Shown here in pieces: positions 22,925-37,400 of a DNA stretch of 64,000 nt (position 1 is its first letter; each line of letters starts with the position of its first letter). The stretch is from Thysanoteuthis rhombus (taxonomy: Eukaryota > Mollusca > Cephalopoda > Oegopsida > Thysanoteuthidae), in assembly GCA_963457665.1 (NCBI GenBank), contig OY735231.1, forward strand, positions 31,836,670 through 31,900,669, given 5' to 3'. A model generated the notes under the pieces. That model searched no databases. It saw only the letters and a list, made by a program, of their open reading frames with translations, and was not told the origin of the DNA. Position numbers and translations under genes: made by a program.

Positions 22925-23440
22925 CATATATTCTCTTGTGTCTACCAGTCTGCCTGTATGTCCACACAATATCTCCAAAAGGTATCAATGAATTTCAATG
23001 AAATTTTGTGGGAGGGTGGTCAAGGAAGAAGCGGTATAATTCTGAGGTGAGGGGAGGAATTTTTTTACTGTTACCTCCTTCACACCATGGCTACATGTCC
23101 AGACAATATCTCCAAAAGTTTTGATGAATTTCAATGAAATTTTAAGGAAGTTTAGGCCATGGGGCAATGAAGATTTGGTTAAATTTCAAGGCAGATCCAG
23201 GAATTATTTTTCCGATTGAGATATATTTCTCTTTTTTTTCATATATCTACACTTATTCACTCATGTTTATCGATACAATATCTCCATGAGTTCTCAATAT
23301 CAGGGTTGATAAAAGGATTTTTTTACAGTTACTCCCCCCTACATGTAGATATGTATAAACTGGAGCTATACATCAATAGACTGAGACAGACATATCTATG
23401 AATACAATTTCTTGAAAAGCGTAAGATATAGCTGGAGTAT
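22925..23440 (-). repeat. Degenerate repeat field, inverse of the one at 62940-64000
   Basis: Units centred on caatatctccaaaag, aatgaatttcaatgaaatttt recur at about 22970, 23100 and 23275. On the other strand this is the same phrase as ttcattgagaacttttggagatattg in the field at the window end. Confidence 0.55.
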
Positions 23441-23549
23441 TCATCCAAAACAGGTTAAATATTCATGGATTAAAAAAACAATGACTAAAGCTTTCAGACT
23501 CATAAAAAAAAGTTCCCCTTAACTTTTGTCACTGTAAAGAGGGGAAATT

Positions 23550-23690
23550 CTTTATTTCTATTATTATTCGGACTATCCTCATCTTGGTTGTTTTTCATAC
23601 AACATTTCGGCCATTGTACTCTACAACCTTCATTAGATATCATCTGGTAGGTGTGGGGGAAGTAACAAACCAAACCCTTTATTTAACCGA
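23550..23690 (-). repeat. Possible retroelement 3' end
   Basis: The reverse complement reads aaggttgtagagtacaatgg, ccgaaatgttgtatgaaaaacaacc, a phrase typical of 3' regions of Penelope-type and other retroelements. Short; no coding part attached. Confidence 0.35.
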
Positions 23691-23749
23691 CGGGGGTATA
23701 TAGACCACACTCACCTCTTAGCAGTAGTAGTATTTTCAAATCATTATTG

Positions 23750-23850
23750 TCTCACACTGAGATTGAATCTAGAACCATTAGATTTCTTGCAGCATTTCTA
23801 TCTGATTCTCTAACCCCTACACTATGCGTCCATGTGGAGAAATTCTTCTT
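23750..23850 (-). repeat. tRNA-derived SINE head, minus strand
   Basis: The reverse complement has GCATAGTGTAGGGGTTAGAG (A-box region) and GGTTCTAGATTCAATCTC (B-box region), spaced as in tRNA-headed SINEs. Confidence 0.5.
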
Positions 23851-24131
23851 TTTTTACTTTTGACTCCTCCTTGTTGCCAGATGTTGCTTTGTCCTTCTTT
23901 AGGTGATTTAACTAAAAGATTAATTTAGATCACTTCTGATATTGTACTTGAAAAAAAATATGTGGTAACTTGAAACGAATAACATATTTTTATCATTATT
24001 ACACATAGTTGCCGTTGTCTAGTGTTTTTGATTGTTGTCATTGTCAATGCTATCGATGAGCTACAGGGTATGCTCATCCTCACCATGTCCGGGAGGGTCA
24101 GTCTCTCCAAGTTCTCCTCATCAGTGTGGAA

Positions 24132-24313
24132 CCGTGGTTTCCAACCTTTTCATTAATATAGACCCCTTTTATTTGAATGAATTTTCCATCTGACCCCAGG
24201 TTTTTGAAAAGTCTGCCTATTTAGAATTCAAGAAGCTCAGCCATCCTCAGCAATACATTTATGGACCTGGAGGTGCGGGGAGGGGTCCGTGGACGCCAAG
24301 CTGGGAACCACTG
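24132..24313. mobile_element. hAT-type MITE of 182 bp with 8-bp target duplication
   Basis: The left end CCGTGGTTTCCAACCTTTT and the right end (reverse complement CAGTGGTTCCCAGCTTGG) match the CAGTGGTTCCCAACC terminal repeat common to hAT elements. The flanks gtgtggaa (24124-24131) and gtctggat (24314-24321) agree at 6 of 8 positions, the target-duplication length of hAT. No coding capacity. Confidence 0.75.
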
Positions 24314-24329
24314 GTCTGGATGTCCTCCA

Positions 24330-26120
24330 TTTCGGAATTATGGGAATGGCCACCCTAGATAACAAAGCAAGAGACTGTTATCTATCATATTTCTAATTCT
24401 TATCTAAAGTTTTGACAACAAATACCCTGCAGAGTAGAACAATTTGTCAACTATTACCTAAAAGTCATTCTGAATTAGTCTTGTCCAAACTTTGATGCCA
24501 AGTTGGCATACACATAGGACTCATTAATGTTTGAAGGCTCAGCAAATACCGGAAAAATTCATCATTTAATGTTTAAAATAATGAAAACCTAACACTTTTC
24601 TTCCCTGACCACTAAATGTTCAACACAAGTACACTTCTGACTGGCAGAAATCAGTAGGCTGCACATTATGAGTATACTCGTAGTTGGCAGTCAATGTGTT
24701 AAAAGCAAAAAAAGTTTCCCTTCACTTTTGGCACCTTACAGAATTATATATAAGCATACAAAATAAGAAGATATGTATACCTATATATGTATATTAAATG
24801 GAAAATAAGGTTCTACTTCAGCATTACTATATTGTGAATATAACCCCCTCTGAAACCTCTAAAAGACATTTTTCAACAGACTTTTTACTTAAAAATCTTC
24901 CCCTATGTCTATTAAGTATGCATGATAAATTTGGTTGGGTTGTGCCCATATTTAGATGGTTTCCATAGCGTGACAGATAGATTTTGTGATACCTTTCACT
25001 TGTATCTATCGATATTTACTTGAAAAGCATAAAAAAATTTTTTTTTCTTAAATTGTGAATTCACTGAGTTGGTGCTATTTATATTTTAGGTCTAATTTCT
25101 TTTCATTATTTGAGGTTTCATCATTTGAGTATGTAGACTTTTAAATTTACTTCGCTGTATTAAGCCTTCCCTGTGTGCCACCAACGACCAAAGTGGCAAT
25201 CTATTTTAAATATTTAGCCCCTTTCCGACAACGTAGCTTGTATCAAAATCAAAATAAAATGGTTTACTCTTGGCTACATAACTTGCATGAACCTATTGTA
25301 GCTGACAAGCTTTCTTGCTGTTAAGTCATAAGCACAAAACCGATGTATGCTTTTAGGTACATTGTCAGTTTGGTGTTAAGATCTATAAAAGAAAAGGAGA
25401 AATGCTCGCATTGTCAAACACTGTACCCTCCTCATTTATTTAAAAGAAATTGCAGATTATTAAACATGCAAGTTCTTTTGCTTTTAATTTTAACTTATAT
25501 TATTTTTGGAGTGATGTATTCATTTCACAATGAAATTCAGACCTGCCAAGGTTTAGAAATTCTCAGGAGAGAGATTTCCTGAAAAAAGCACCCCCTCCTG
25601 TTATGGTTGAGGAGGGGGTAGCAAAGAAAAGTTTCAATGTCTGTGGCTGTAAACAACTTTTTCAGTATGTATTGAAAACCTCTCTTAACATAATTTTAAA
25701 CCACAAAACACAGGAGACTTGGTAGGTCTGCAAATAGGGGAAAAATATTTTTACAGGCATATTTTTTTCAATGCAGGAAAAATTCACACATCATACAAAT
25801 TCATTACATGCGGGAATAGACAGCATTAGGCTTCAAGATGTGGGAGTCTCCTGCAAAATGCAGGAGACTTGGTAGATTATTTAAAATATAAATGCCACAT
25901 AAAATAGTATTGTTTTTCTTTTTTAATTTTGGTAAAAATTATTTTCATCATATTTTTGATTATTTCTAAAAATATCTTAAACAAGAACCAAATATGAAAA
26001 AACCTAGTTTTTCAAAAAAATGTACAAAAAAAATCAAATGTTTAAGAAGAATAACTCAAAATATTACTGATTATTACAGAAAAAACAAGTATATTTTTTG
26101 TTGGAATTACAAGGTACTTA
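24330..26120. other. No recognised feature
   Basis: AT-rich; a caggagacttggtag phrase occurs twice (25711, 25861). The frame at 25343-25582 (79 aa) has a hydrophobic stretch but no known family. Confidence 0.4.
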
Positions 26121-26121
26121 G

Positions 26122-26230
<109 letters not shown>

Positions 26231-26555
26231 TATTAATATTAATAGAGGCAAAACCTTAAAACACCATTTTTTTTTTCTTTTAATAGTTCACGATTTACTC
26301 GATAGATGTCGCCACTACAACTAATAGCAGTCTCGATGAGATTTTAACAAATTCTTTTTCTCTCCATAAAAAATATCTTTTAAGGAAAAAATAACAAAAT
26401 ATTTCACATCAATATTTATCAAAAATATTTTTCAAAGTAGTATCAATAAAAAAAAACTCCAATTTATGAAGACTCGATTTTATTTCCATATTTACTGCGG
26501 AACACTACGATCTTTTTGCCCATGTGGTTGTTAGGAGCTTGTTACTATTCACATC

Positions 26556-29500
26556 ATGGCTCAATACAACTTTAAAAAAATCACCGTTGTGCCCCCGGCA
26601 CAGGTAAGAATGTTTTTATTTTGAATTATTAATTGTTTAAATATTGTCTGATTATATTATTATTATCTATTAGTATGTGCTTTTTTTTAGAAAGAAATAT
26701 TGCTCATAGACTTCGAACTTCTCAGTAGTGATGGATGCCACGAAGTGAAGTGTGTGAAGTGATTATTTGTTGAAAATGTTGTTATATCATCTAAATCATC
26801 ATAAAAGTATTGATTGTTGATATTTAAAGAAAAAATTACCATCTTCCAGACATTTGATTTATATAGCTTCATAATATTGGATCTTTAAACTTGAGGAAAA
26901 AAAAGAAAAAAAGGGGGGGGGGGGTTCACTGGTGGTGATTTTTTTTTTTATTAACACTCGTTAAAATGATGCAAAAGGTCCAATTAATTCTGTTGATTGT
27001 CAATTAACTCAATTGAAATTGGCCGATGTCATTTTATGATCTCTGAAAAACGAATCACATGAAATTAATTATTGGTGGTTTCTTGTTGAAGTTCGAAAAA
27101 ATGTCTTTCACGTTATTACGCAACAACTTTATTTAAAATTCGAACATATTGATCTTAATTCATAACTTTAAATAATTTTTCAAGCTATTTTAGGAGCTTT
27201 TAAAATCAATTTCAGAATTTCAGATCACATGGTCCTAATTCCTTTTCCACTGAGATAGGTTAGTTGTGAAACTTTTACGATCTCGTAGTCCAGCTTTTCC
27301 AGCACGCGACACGTTGATCTAAAGTGCATTCGATGGTCATTTGTAACAAAATATTAAGCAGATGTCAAATCCCATTGAGAAAAAACAACTTTTCTATGTT
27401 CGTTATCATTTTGTGTGTAAGTTGTGTTACATGTATGATATTGGTTATTGTGTTGATGCTAGAAGCAAAGGAAAAAAAATTGATAAGACTGGCTGCTTCA
27501 GGGTCTGACTCCATAAAGTGCATCTGTGCTCGTGACGCATCAGATAATGCAACTATTTCAGCCACTGAGCCGAATTGAAAAAAAATCAAAACAAAAGCTG
27601 CTCCTCCCCATCTTAGAGAGTGGGGAGTGTGTGTGCGAAATTTATGGTTTCCTTTATGAATGTTCAGGGATGACCGTTTGACATATATTGGTAAATGAAT
27701 TTATTTTAGCCACTTGGGCTGAATTTTCAAAAATCTCATGAAAGAAAAAAAAGGTTAAGATGAAATAAGAAACATAAATTCAGCAGTTAGTCCATCATCT
27801 GTGGTACTAGTAACCTATGGATAGGGAAGATGAGGTTGGTTAATCTGAATGCCTGGACCAAGTTCCATATCAATCCAATATGATATAGATGAAAAAATCT
27901 ATATTAAACATTACTAGTTGTGGTAGTAGGAGGAGGATATGGATGGTTCTCTTGAAAGTCTGGACCAAATTCCACCTCCATCCAGTACAGGGTGGCTAAT
28001 GAAATTGATACTTAACCTTACTAGTTGTGAGAGGAAGATGATGGTTTAACCAAAGATCAAGACAAAATTTTATACCAAACATGATACAGCTGAGAAAATA
28101 GATATTAACATTACTTGTTTTAACAGGAGGGTTGTGGTAGTTAGATGAGGATGGTTCACCCAAAGGTCTGGACAAAGTTTCATATCAATCTGACATGCTA
28201 TGGCTGAGAAAATTGATATTCAATATATTAGGGACTAACCAACCAAAAAGTGCCTGATTGTCATTGTTGTTGGATAGGTAAATAAAGTCAACTCCTGTTG
28301 TTAGAGTTGGACAAAATTCTATTTAGACAATAATACCAGGAAGTAAATAAACAGAAAAAGATGGTAAGAAATGCAAAGCAGTCAACTGAGGTTTCAAGGC
28401 AGTGGACCAGAAGTATATAAATCAATTGAAATTCAGACTGATACAGTAAGGCTCAGGACACCAGGTGCCAAAAAAATCTGTTGTATATGATGATAGATTT
28501 TGTTCTGATATTGCTTTCAATAAGTCATTTTACATTTTTTTTTTTTGGAGATAAAGACTAGAATCAGAATACACAGACAGTGGTAGAGCTTCGAGGTAAC
28601 CCTCAATTATTTTCCCTGTTTTATGAGTTCATTGGTTAACGATTTCCGTAATGTTTATCTTTTGCTGATGTGGTGGAAATGCAGACATGGATTCATCTCG
28701 TATGTTCATCCTTAACGCAAGCATTTTACAAAACGTGAAGATTTGATTCAGCACGAGTCCTCAGTCGGTCATCATCAATGTTGAATGGTTGTCCTTTATG
28801 AGATAAATCTTGGAATGATTTAGTTTCATTTTAAAACCGCCTGAAGTACTCTAGAGCTGTACAATCACTAATTTTACTTTCACTAAGTACAATCTATGAC
28901 GGCCTCTGCTGCAAGTTGAAATTCATACTGTAGTCTAGTTGTAACAATCAACTTTTAGGCTGTCACGTTGATTTTGCTTATTACTCCAAGTTTACTCTTC
29001 TGAAATTTATTTGATAGAATATAATGTGTAGGTTTCATGTTGTTGTAAATGCTTATAGACCATTGCCTTTTGAAGGGTCTATCTTGTTTTGTTTTTAAGA
29101 TGATTTAAAAAAACATAAGAAACTGCACTGACTTTTTTGGATGTAGATATCTCTGTTCCTTAGCTGAACTTGCTAACATTTACTAACTGAAGACAATGTC
29201 TGAAAAAGAATTTCCTTTTTTTTTTTTTCCCTTTATATGGTTGTCTGTAATATGTTTACTTTTGTTTTAGGACTTTGTTGACATTATTTTGTCAAAAACC
29301 CAACGGAAAACCCCTACTGTTATCCACAAACATTACAAAATTGTGAGGATTCGTCAGTTTTATATGCGCAAAGTGAAATTTACTCAACAGAATATCCATG
29401 ATAAATTAACACAGATCTTGACAGAATTTCCCAAGCTTGTGGTAAGTAAACACCCAATTTGTTTTTTATTTTTTTGTTTTTTTTTGTTTTTTGTTTTTTT

Positions 29501-32500
29501 TCTGCTTTTAAGTTTTCTTTTTCTATGACTGAGATTCCACTATCACCTGCATTCTCCTGTTAAAAACATGTATTTTAACTGAAAATTATTCTTAGGAATA
29601 AATAATGATACTGATAAAAAGAAAGGCTTTCTATATTATTTCTTGAAGGTGTGGAATGGCCAAACCGTTGATGACATGGAGAATAGAATACTCAGTCATG
29701 ATGGTTTGTTCACTTTGCACTAATGCTCTTAGGAAAGGTATGAATCCATGCATTCTCTCCCCCCAGTTATTGGTAAATGGTTGGCAATCAATCTTGAGAT
29801 TCTAAACTAGCCTTAAGAAGCATGGGCTCCATCAGGCTATCTCTCCCTTGGATGTTTAATTTTTGTTGTCCCCAAAAACCCTGTGCTATGTTATGGGATT
29901 TTAAAAAGTTATGAAAATATTTCGAATTCTATGAAGCTGGTAATAGAGTATTGCACTGTGTGTGGTATTAATCTATTAATCTGGTGAGAGACCATCTGTT
30001 ATATCAACATTTTCTATTGATTGTGTCCATCTTAGATTTTTTTATTTATTTATTTTTTCAATACTTGAAATAGTAAAAATGAAAGGGGGAAAAGTTTTGC
30101 TATAAAAACCTCTCCTCTTCTTGCCACTTTGAAGTATGGTACCTGTGGTTTTTTTTTTTTTTTTTTTTCTGTTTGATATTGTTAACTTATACTTCAGCAA
30201 AGACATCCAGTCATACAAGTCTCGACACTTTTATTATATGAAATTATATGCCAACTGAATAGGTGGGCCAAAATTTGCTGGAATGTCATCATTATAATGA
30301 TTATTATTATCATTATAAAGTTTTTTTTTATTACTGTTTTCCCTACATATCTATACATTAATACCATGGTATCTTCCTACCTTCCTACATATGTAAGGTG
30401 TGTCAAGCTGTATGAAAGTTTAGTGTAAAAGAGAAAAGAAAGCACATTCTGTAGATATCAAGATACAAGCTGGTGTATTAAGCAGCAAACTCTGAATTTG
30501 ACTTTTTAAAAATTGAAGTGAAGTTTCTTGTAAGGAGAGTGAAGAGGATGGAAAAAGAGAGGGGAAAGTTGAGAAAACGATTTACACTCGAAACAAAGTA
30601 AAAAATGAAAAAGAAATTGATAAACAAGAATCATGGTAAAGAAAATATGAATGAAAAATGGATGGAAAGAAACAATTGATTATATTGTAGAAAATGATGC
30701 AAGAAAATCAAAGCTCTAGAAATTAGAATAAAATTTTGTTATGAATGAATTTCACGACCATAAAAATGTTTTTTACAATACTGATACTACGACTACATTA
30801 CAATAATAACTAAAGGGCAAGACCCAATGCATAGTGTAGGTTATCAAGATCTGGTTATGGAAGGAGAAAATAGACAAGGTATGGGTCAAGTGACATATAA
30901 AATGGATTCTTTTCATAACAAAGTCTACACCAAGGAAACTTTTTTTAACTAGATTTATTACTTGCTGATGAGATGGTGGGTCGGAGGAAAGAGTTTATGG
31001 CGTAAGAAGGAAATTTTCTTATTTTTTATCAACCTTTGAGGATGTATCAAAATTCTCTACATACATTGAGTTGAATAATAAATAATTTTTTTTTTTTTTT
31101 TTGTCCTCCTTTTCAGTCTGTTGAATATGTATGTTTTTTTTTAAACCATGGAATTTCTACAGGCACTTCTCGTATGGAATAAAAATGCTTACATGGACAT
31201 ACCAAATTGTTAACATTAGATATTACGTACAGCAAGTACATTAGGGTGGCCATTTTCCCCAAAAGAGAACATGCCAGTCTGAAAAGGTGAATTTGGACAA
31301 ATTGACCCTCTCTGGTGTGTTTAGGAACCTGTACTCTGTGGCTCTTCAGTAGTGTTAAAAACAGCAACTTCACATAATAAAAATGTTGTAGCTTTCAGTT
31401 CTCAGTTTTTAGTACATCAGAGGTAATTTATAAAAGTTTTTTAGTCAGATTCCAAAAGGGAGGACAAATTTCATATTGTCTTGCCTAAAGCTGGATGTCT
31501 GGCCTGCCTGCAGTACATCCTTTCAGAGTCTATGATAGAATTTAAGTGAGAGACTCCAGCGATATCATGTAATCTTCATCATTTCTTGGGCCAATGTTTT
31601 TGAAAAATGAATTTGAGAGATTCTGTCAATTTTACAAAGGTTTAAAAGCTCATTTACTAAATTTGGCCAGCACCATCGCGCATTGTTTTAATGTCATAAA
31701 TTTGAATTTGAAGAGGGTTTTAACTTTTCCAGCATGTTTTCCTGTAATTTCAACATATTTCCATTCTTGAACAGAAATTGACTGTCAGAAGCATCAAGTT
31801 ACGCCGATCAGCATCAATGATCTGAGCTTTATAGACCATTTAAAAGATGCATTCATTTCAAGATTGAACTACCAAATATTGAAATATTAATGAATCTGAG
31901 ACCTGATGTCTTGGGATGGCAGTTGAATTACTTATTTTTTTGTTATGCTTGGAATTGGGATGTTTCTTTCTTGTTGAAACTAATTCTTTTTTCAAAAGGA
32001 TCAAATCATAAATGAACTTGAATGCTGTCTCAAAAAAACCCTTCATTCTTTTAAAAGTGAAAAAAAAAGATCCCTGTTGATCCCTTGTTTTAAATTACTT
32101 GAAGATCTTCCCTGTTTGCTAGAAGCAGTAATTTCTTAGGTTTATATACATTGCAATTGTGGTATTCAACTTTCTCCTGAAAATAACTTATGATTTGTGA
32201 TTTCCTTTGGCACTGCATTGAGTAAATTTGTTCCATTTTTTATTTTTATTTATTTATTTTTATTTTTTTTCCTGTTGCTTATAAAATTTCACAAATAAAT
32301 GTCATGTAAGGTTTTAGTAATGCCAGAGAGAATTTTTGTCTTATCAAAATTGTAATCTTTGCATTAATTCTTGAGGTGTGCTTGTTGCTTTAATTTTTTT
32401 TTTTTTTTGCATGGAGGTAAGCAATTGAATATTTGGGAATGTAAAATGTATATTTTCATCTGGTGTCAGATTGGGATGTGCAAATCATTACAGGCATTTT

Positions 32501-32584
32501 TCATTCCAGGGCAATAAATGTTGATTAATGAATTCTTCAAGTATAGCAGAATAGGGCTTTATTCAGTGTGTGTATGTATGTATG

Positions 32585-32624
<40 letters not shown>

Positions 32625-34482
32625 GTGTGTGTGTATGTATTTATTGATTTTCTTAAAAAGATAATCTAGATATTGGAATATACCCATGATCTTTTTTTCA
32701 CGGGTAGTAACTAGTTTAAAAAATATCATTAGGTAAACAAGAAAGGAAAGAAAAGGTAATTTTCTTTTACTTGTGTGCCAATTTTTACATCTGATTCATT
32801 TGTTTTTGATGCAATTTTATTATTTATTTTTAGGATGTGCATCCATTTTATGCTGATTTGATGAACGTCCTTTACGATAGGGATCATTACAAACTTGCTT
32901 TGGGACAGATAAACACAGCCAGACATCTTGTTGATAAGTGAGTATCCATTTGCAATTTGTTTTACTCCTGTTGGATGGAATGAACAAATTTCTTGTGACC
33001 ATCATCACGAATGGCCCTTAGCTGTGAAGCAGTGGTTCTAGAACCGGTGGTCAGGACTAAAATGAGGGATAGTTTGAAAGAAAATTGGATAAAAAAATTT
33101 AAAAAGTAAAAATCGGTTCAAATGCATTCACATCACAATTTGAGAATACAAAGTATCATTAAGACTTTTGAATATGATAATAGTTGATAATAATAAAGCA
33201 TCAACAAATGTATGAAAATCCTTGACCTGTTCAAATCTTGTACTTGGTTATTGGTTATTGGTTTATAGTAAAATTCAGTGAAATTTATTTGTTGAAACTA
33301 AACTAAGAAACACTGAAACTACGTCTCTGCCGTCAGGGTCACCTGCCCCCCCCCCTAAAATTCAATGTCTAGGGTTGCATCCACCTAAAATTTTGGATTA
33401 TCCTGCCGTTCAATCCCTGCTTTAAATCTTATATGTTGATGATAATTAATCATTGAGACTGGACATTACACGGATTTGTAACAAGAAATAAGTCAATTAT
33501 GAAACTTTTATTATCTAATTTTTTTCACTGTCTAGTTCCACTTGAACGCATTTTGATTAGATAAATTAACCCCATTGACAGAGAAAGCCTACATTGGAAT
33601 GTGATGTATAAATGTATAAGATACCAATTGGTGAAGATGGCAGTTTTTTTTGCACATTATTTGAAGCTGTGTTAGAAATAAGTCTGTGCATATGTTTCTT
33701 TATATGGTTTTCCTCTGGAAACAATTTTTATTAGTGATAATTAGAATTCACTACCAAATTATGCTGTTATTTTCAAAGTAGCATATTACATACTAATTTA
33801 CTCAGATTTGTCATCTTGGTTCTTATGGTCACAATGTTTCAACTGTTGTACCTTCTTGAATTGTCTGTTGTAGTCAGAAATCTTCTTTTAAAACTAAACA
33901 CTTTAATTCAATACAAACTGCTTTACTGATGCTGAGATCTGCAGCAAATTTCATTCAGAAGAAATTAATATAAATATGAGGACACTAGTTTGAATATATC
34001 AATAAATACAATAACAATTCATCATCTCGAAGATCTGGCCGAAATTAGCAGCTTAGTTATATTGAAATCTTGATTGAAAAAAAGTACAGAGTAAGCCATT
34101 TATTGGGATCACTTTCGGACAGGGTCTTTTTTTGATAACATTATGCAAAGGATATAAAAATTGGAACCATTCAAATTCATTATTGTAAGTAGCTGTAAAT
34201 TATGAAATTTATTGATAATTTATAATTCATTTTAAAGAAAGTGTCTGACACTGATTTCAATAACCATTTCATAACATTATCTTTGATTATAATCAACAGC
34301 TTCCTCTGTATTAAAAAAAAAAAAGGGTTTATCATAAATGTCTTCATGATTTCAAATAATTTACATTTTGTTTGAAAATTTATTTTATTTCTTTTCAGTG
34401 TTGGTAAGGATTATACCCGACTCTTGAAATATGGCGATTCTTTATATCGATGCAAACAACTCAAAAAAGCGGCTTTGGGACG
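26556..34482 (+). CDS. GTPBP4: GTPBP4 exons 1-4: N-terminal NOG1 domain (residues 1-158)
   Basis: Exon 1 (26556-26603) codes the first 16 residues. Exon 2 (29271-29441) includes [16 protein letters not shown] and [12 protein letters not shown], nearly identical to human. Exon 3 (32834-32937) begins [15 protein letters not shown], and exon 4 (34399-34482) gives [18 protein letters not shown]. This helical NOG1 N-terminal domain precedes the GTPase core and anchors the protein on the pre-60S particle. At the exon 2/3 join the protein reads FPKLVDVHPF where human has FPKLDDIHPF; the donor at 29442 (gtaagt) is the only one that keeps length and frame. Introns 1-4 are 2667, 3392, 1461 and 1383 nt. 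Confidence 0.95.
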
Positions 34483-37400
34483 GTAAGTGAATAAATACCT
34501 ATTGACATAAATGTGTGAAGAGCTGAAAATAATCATTGAAGTAGATCTTTTACTAGGAAAGAAAAGAGATTGAGTTGCATTTTTTTTCTTATCAACGAGA
34601 GACTCAATTCGTGGTATTAGTTTAGGGACAGATTTTAATGGCAATTTGATCTTGGAGATTCTGAACACTTCAACCTTTTTCTCGAATGAAAATTTTGATA
34701 TCTTTTTCATTGCATTCCAGATCAGTTGTCATATTTTTGCGAAAAAATTTGCCATCTAAGGTATAGCATTTTGGGGTTGTAATAGTTTGTTTTTGTTTTT
34801 TGGGGGTTTTTTTTGTTTTTTTTTTTGTATAGCCCATAAGACCAAAATTTTCATAACCCGTGGAAATCTATGCATTGAAGTTTATTCCATTTGTCCCTTA
34901 CTGGATTAGGGTTTTCACGTTTGTGAATTGGACTAGCAAACAAGACCTTTTGGAGTAAATAATCTTTGTTTATCTTTTTACTTATCATCTTAATCTATTT
35001 TTCTCGCTTACTGTTATTCACACACACATTTTCTTCAATTCTTTCTTGAATATTAGTCTTCCTTATTTGGACTAATATCCTTGCTTTTATTGTTTCAATC
35101 ATTATGTACAGTCAGTGATAGGTTGAAGTGAGGCGGGGAAACTTGAAGGTTATCATATGTGATGTTCATGTAAGAAAGGCCGGTGAAAGGTGACATAGGA
35201 GTCCAAATAATTTATCTAAAAATGGCAATACGTCTTAAAACATTACTTTTCTCTCATAAAAAATAAGAAAATAGATTTCTTCTAAAAAGCTAGGTTATGA
35301 ATTTACTCTTTTGCTAAGAAACAAAATATTGGAAATTTTTACAGTAACTTGGGGGAAGTATTATATAAACATGAAATTTGGATATTTTTTATTAGTCTCT
35401 ATCACACTACATAATTGTAGCTATTAAAGCTCACTGTAATTTTGTTTGCTAAATAAATGTAAATATTAAGTCAAAGGCTCCAAACACAAACTAACCTTTG
35501 CCTTGACTGACTGCCCCTAACTCCTATCCTAACAGTATCTTTGAGTTAACAGACAGATTGCTGAAATGTCCTTAATTTTTTATTTTATTTACACTTATTT
35601 GGCAAACAAAAGTATGGTAAGCTGTAATTATTTAGTGTAGACTAACAAGAAAGACTCAAGAATTCATGTTTTGAAAATATTACTTATAATCTTAGACCCA
35701 TCTCATCTCCCCTCACGAATTCCAGAATGACAACTTTTTAAGCAAAAGTTGTGAATAGATAACTCCCTTTTTCTTTACCTTTGAGAGATCTTGCAAAAAA
35801 TGTCAATAGAAGTTGGTATATTTATTTTTTTCACACATTTTTAATGTTTCTTTGTATTTCTTCAGGATGATGACCATTTTAAAACGACAGAAGCAAAGTT
35901 TGGAATACCTTGAACAAGTGAGACAGCATTTGTCTCGTTTACCATCCATTGATCCAACAACACGTACTCTGCTCATTTGTGGATTTCCCAATGTAGGAAA
36001 GTCCAGCTTTATAAATAAGGTAAGGACAATGATCTTCACTTTTTTTAGCCACAAAGAAAAATTTATTGTCAATAATTTTGAGAAGAGTCTTAAAGATTCA
36101 AAAAGATTTGGGGACAATTGAACTCATTTTTTTCGTTATATTTTTTTTTTTGTTCCTATAACGTTTTGGCTGATCCATACTTTGGCTTCTGTTTGATGAA
36201 AATGTAAATTGTTTCAGTGTTGAGGTCTGTCCGGAAAAGAACCAACCATTTTGAATATGTTTTCCTCGAAGATGAAGGTAAAAATTAGCAAAAGAAAATT
36301 TCAAAATAACATTTTTAATTTCTCAGTGTTTGCACAGCTTTGGTATAACTTGGCAACCATTTATAGGGGAACTTGATGTGCCTGCATGAACAAATATGAT
36401 AAATGGTTGGATACTTTATGGACAGACATTCTGTATTGAAATGTAAAATATTTGAATGAGGAAAACAGTTTTATGGGCCAATAGAATGATTGAACTTGTG
36501 AAAAGATCTGTAATTGTTTCAATGAATACTTTTAATCTTGACTTAGATGAAACTCACCCTTCTGTGTGGTTTCCAGCTAGTATGTCAGTGTATATTGAAA
36601 GGGAAGTGAGGGTTCAGTTTAACATTATAGTCACATTGTAGATAGAATTCTCGCTCTAAAACCCTGGAAAACATTTTCCTCAAAACGTTTTAACTTCAAA
36701 ATATTTCCCTAGGTCCACTTGGTATGCATACTAAATTAGTTTGAACAATAACAAACAGAACCAGTTGTTATAGATTATTGAAAATATTTTTGGAAGAAAT
36801 TAGCTGCTAGTTGTGATGTCTCATTATACCACTGGAAAGCAATTTTGGAGGCTAAGAGAATGGCATATGTGCCCATGTTGCTATTCTAATCTCCAGACAA
36901 CTTTGGAATGTTGGTCAGCAAACCTGTTTTATACAATAGCCATAGAGCTTTGACTAAAATAAAAAGGTTTCACTTGAGTTAAGTCATCTTCATGCACCAG
37001 TAATGAATTTAGTGTATTTTTAAATACATATATGGAGGAAACAATATTATAATCACAGATAATGTCATAAATCTGTTATTGTCTATAGTCAGTCCCAAAC
37101 CCTTCATTTCAAATGAAATGAAAATTATATAAGAATATTTCTTAGTCACATAAATTTTTTTTTTTATAATGTGAAGTTATTTGTAACAATGAATTTGATA
37201 ATATAACAATTATTGTGAATACGTCTGACTTTTGTATCTTTTGCTTGTTGTTAGCCAGTTGTTATCTAGAAGACCCTGTCCCTAAGTGATGAGTGGCTTC
37301 CTCAGTATTTTAAAAAATTGTTTTGGGAAATATATAATTATTCCTGGTTGAATAATTGTTACAACTGAAGATTTATGTACTGTTTTTGCTTTCAGATCAC

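Noticed and set aside
27324-27578. 84-aa plus-strand frame with a hydrophobic segment ([18 protein letters not shown]) in GTPBP4 intron 1
   Set aside because: Membrane-like composition is common in AT-rich random frames; no family recognised and no partner exon. Kept out of the gene list, though transcript data could change this.
33030-33430. Second hAT-like MITE (gcagtggttctagaaccggtgg)
   Set aside because: A left end of the right type is present, but no matching right end or target duplication could be found.
35813-36121. 102-aa frame as a separate small GTPase
   Set aside because: It is GTPBP4 exon 5 read through both splice sites.
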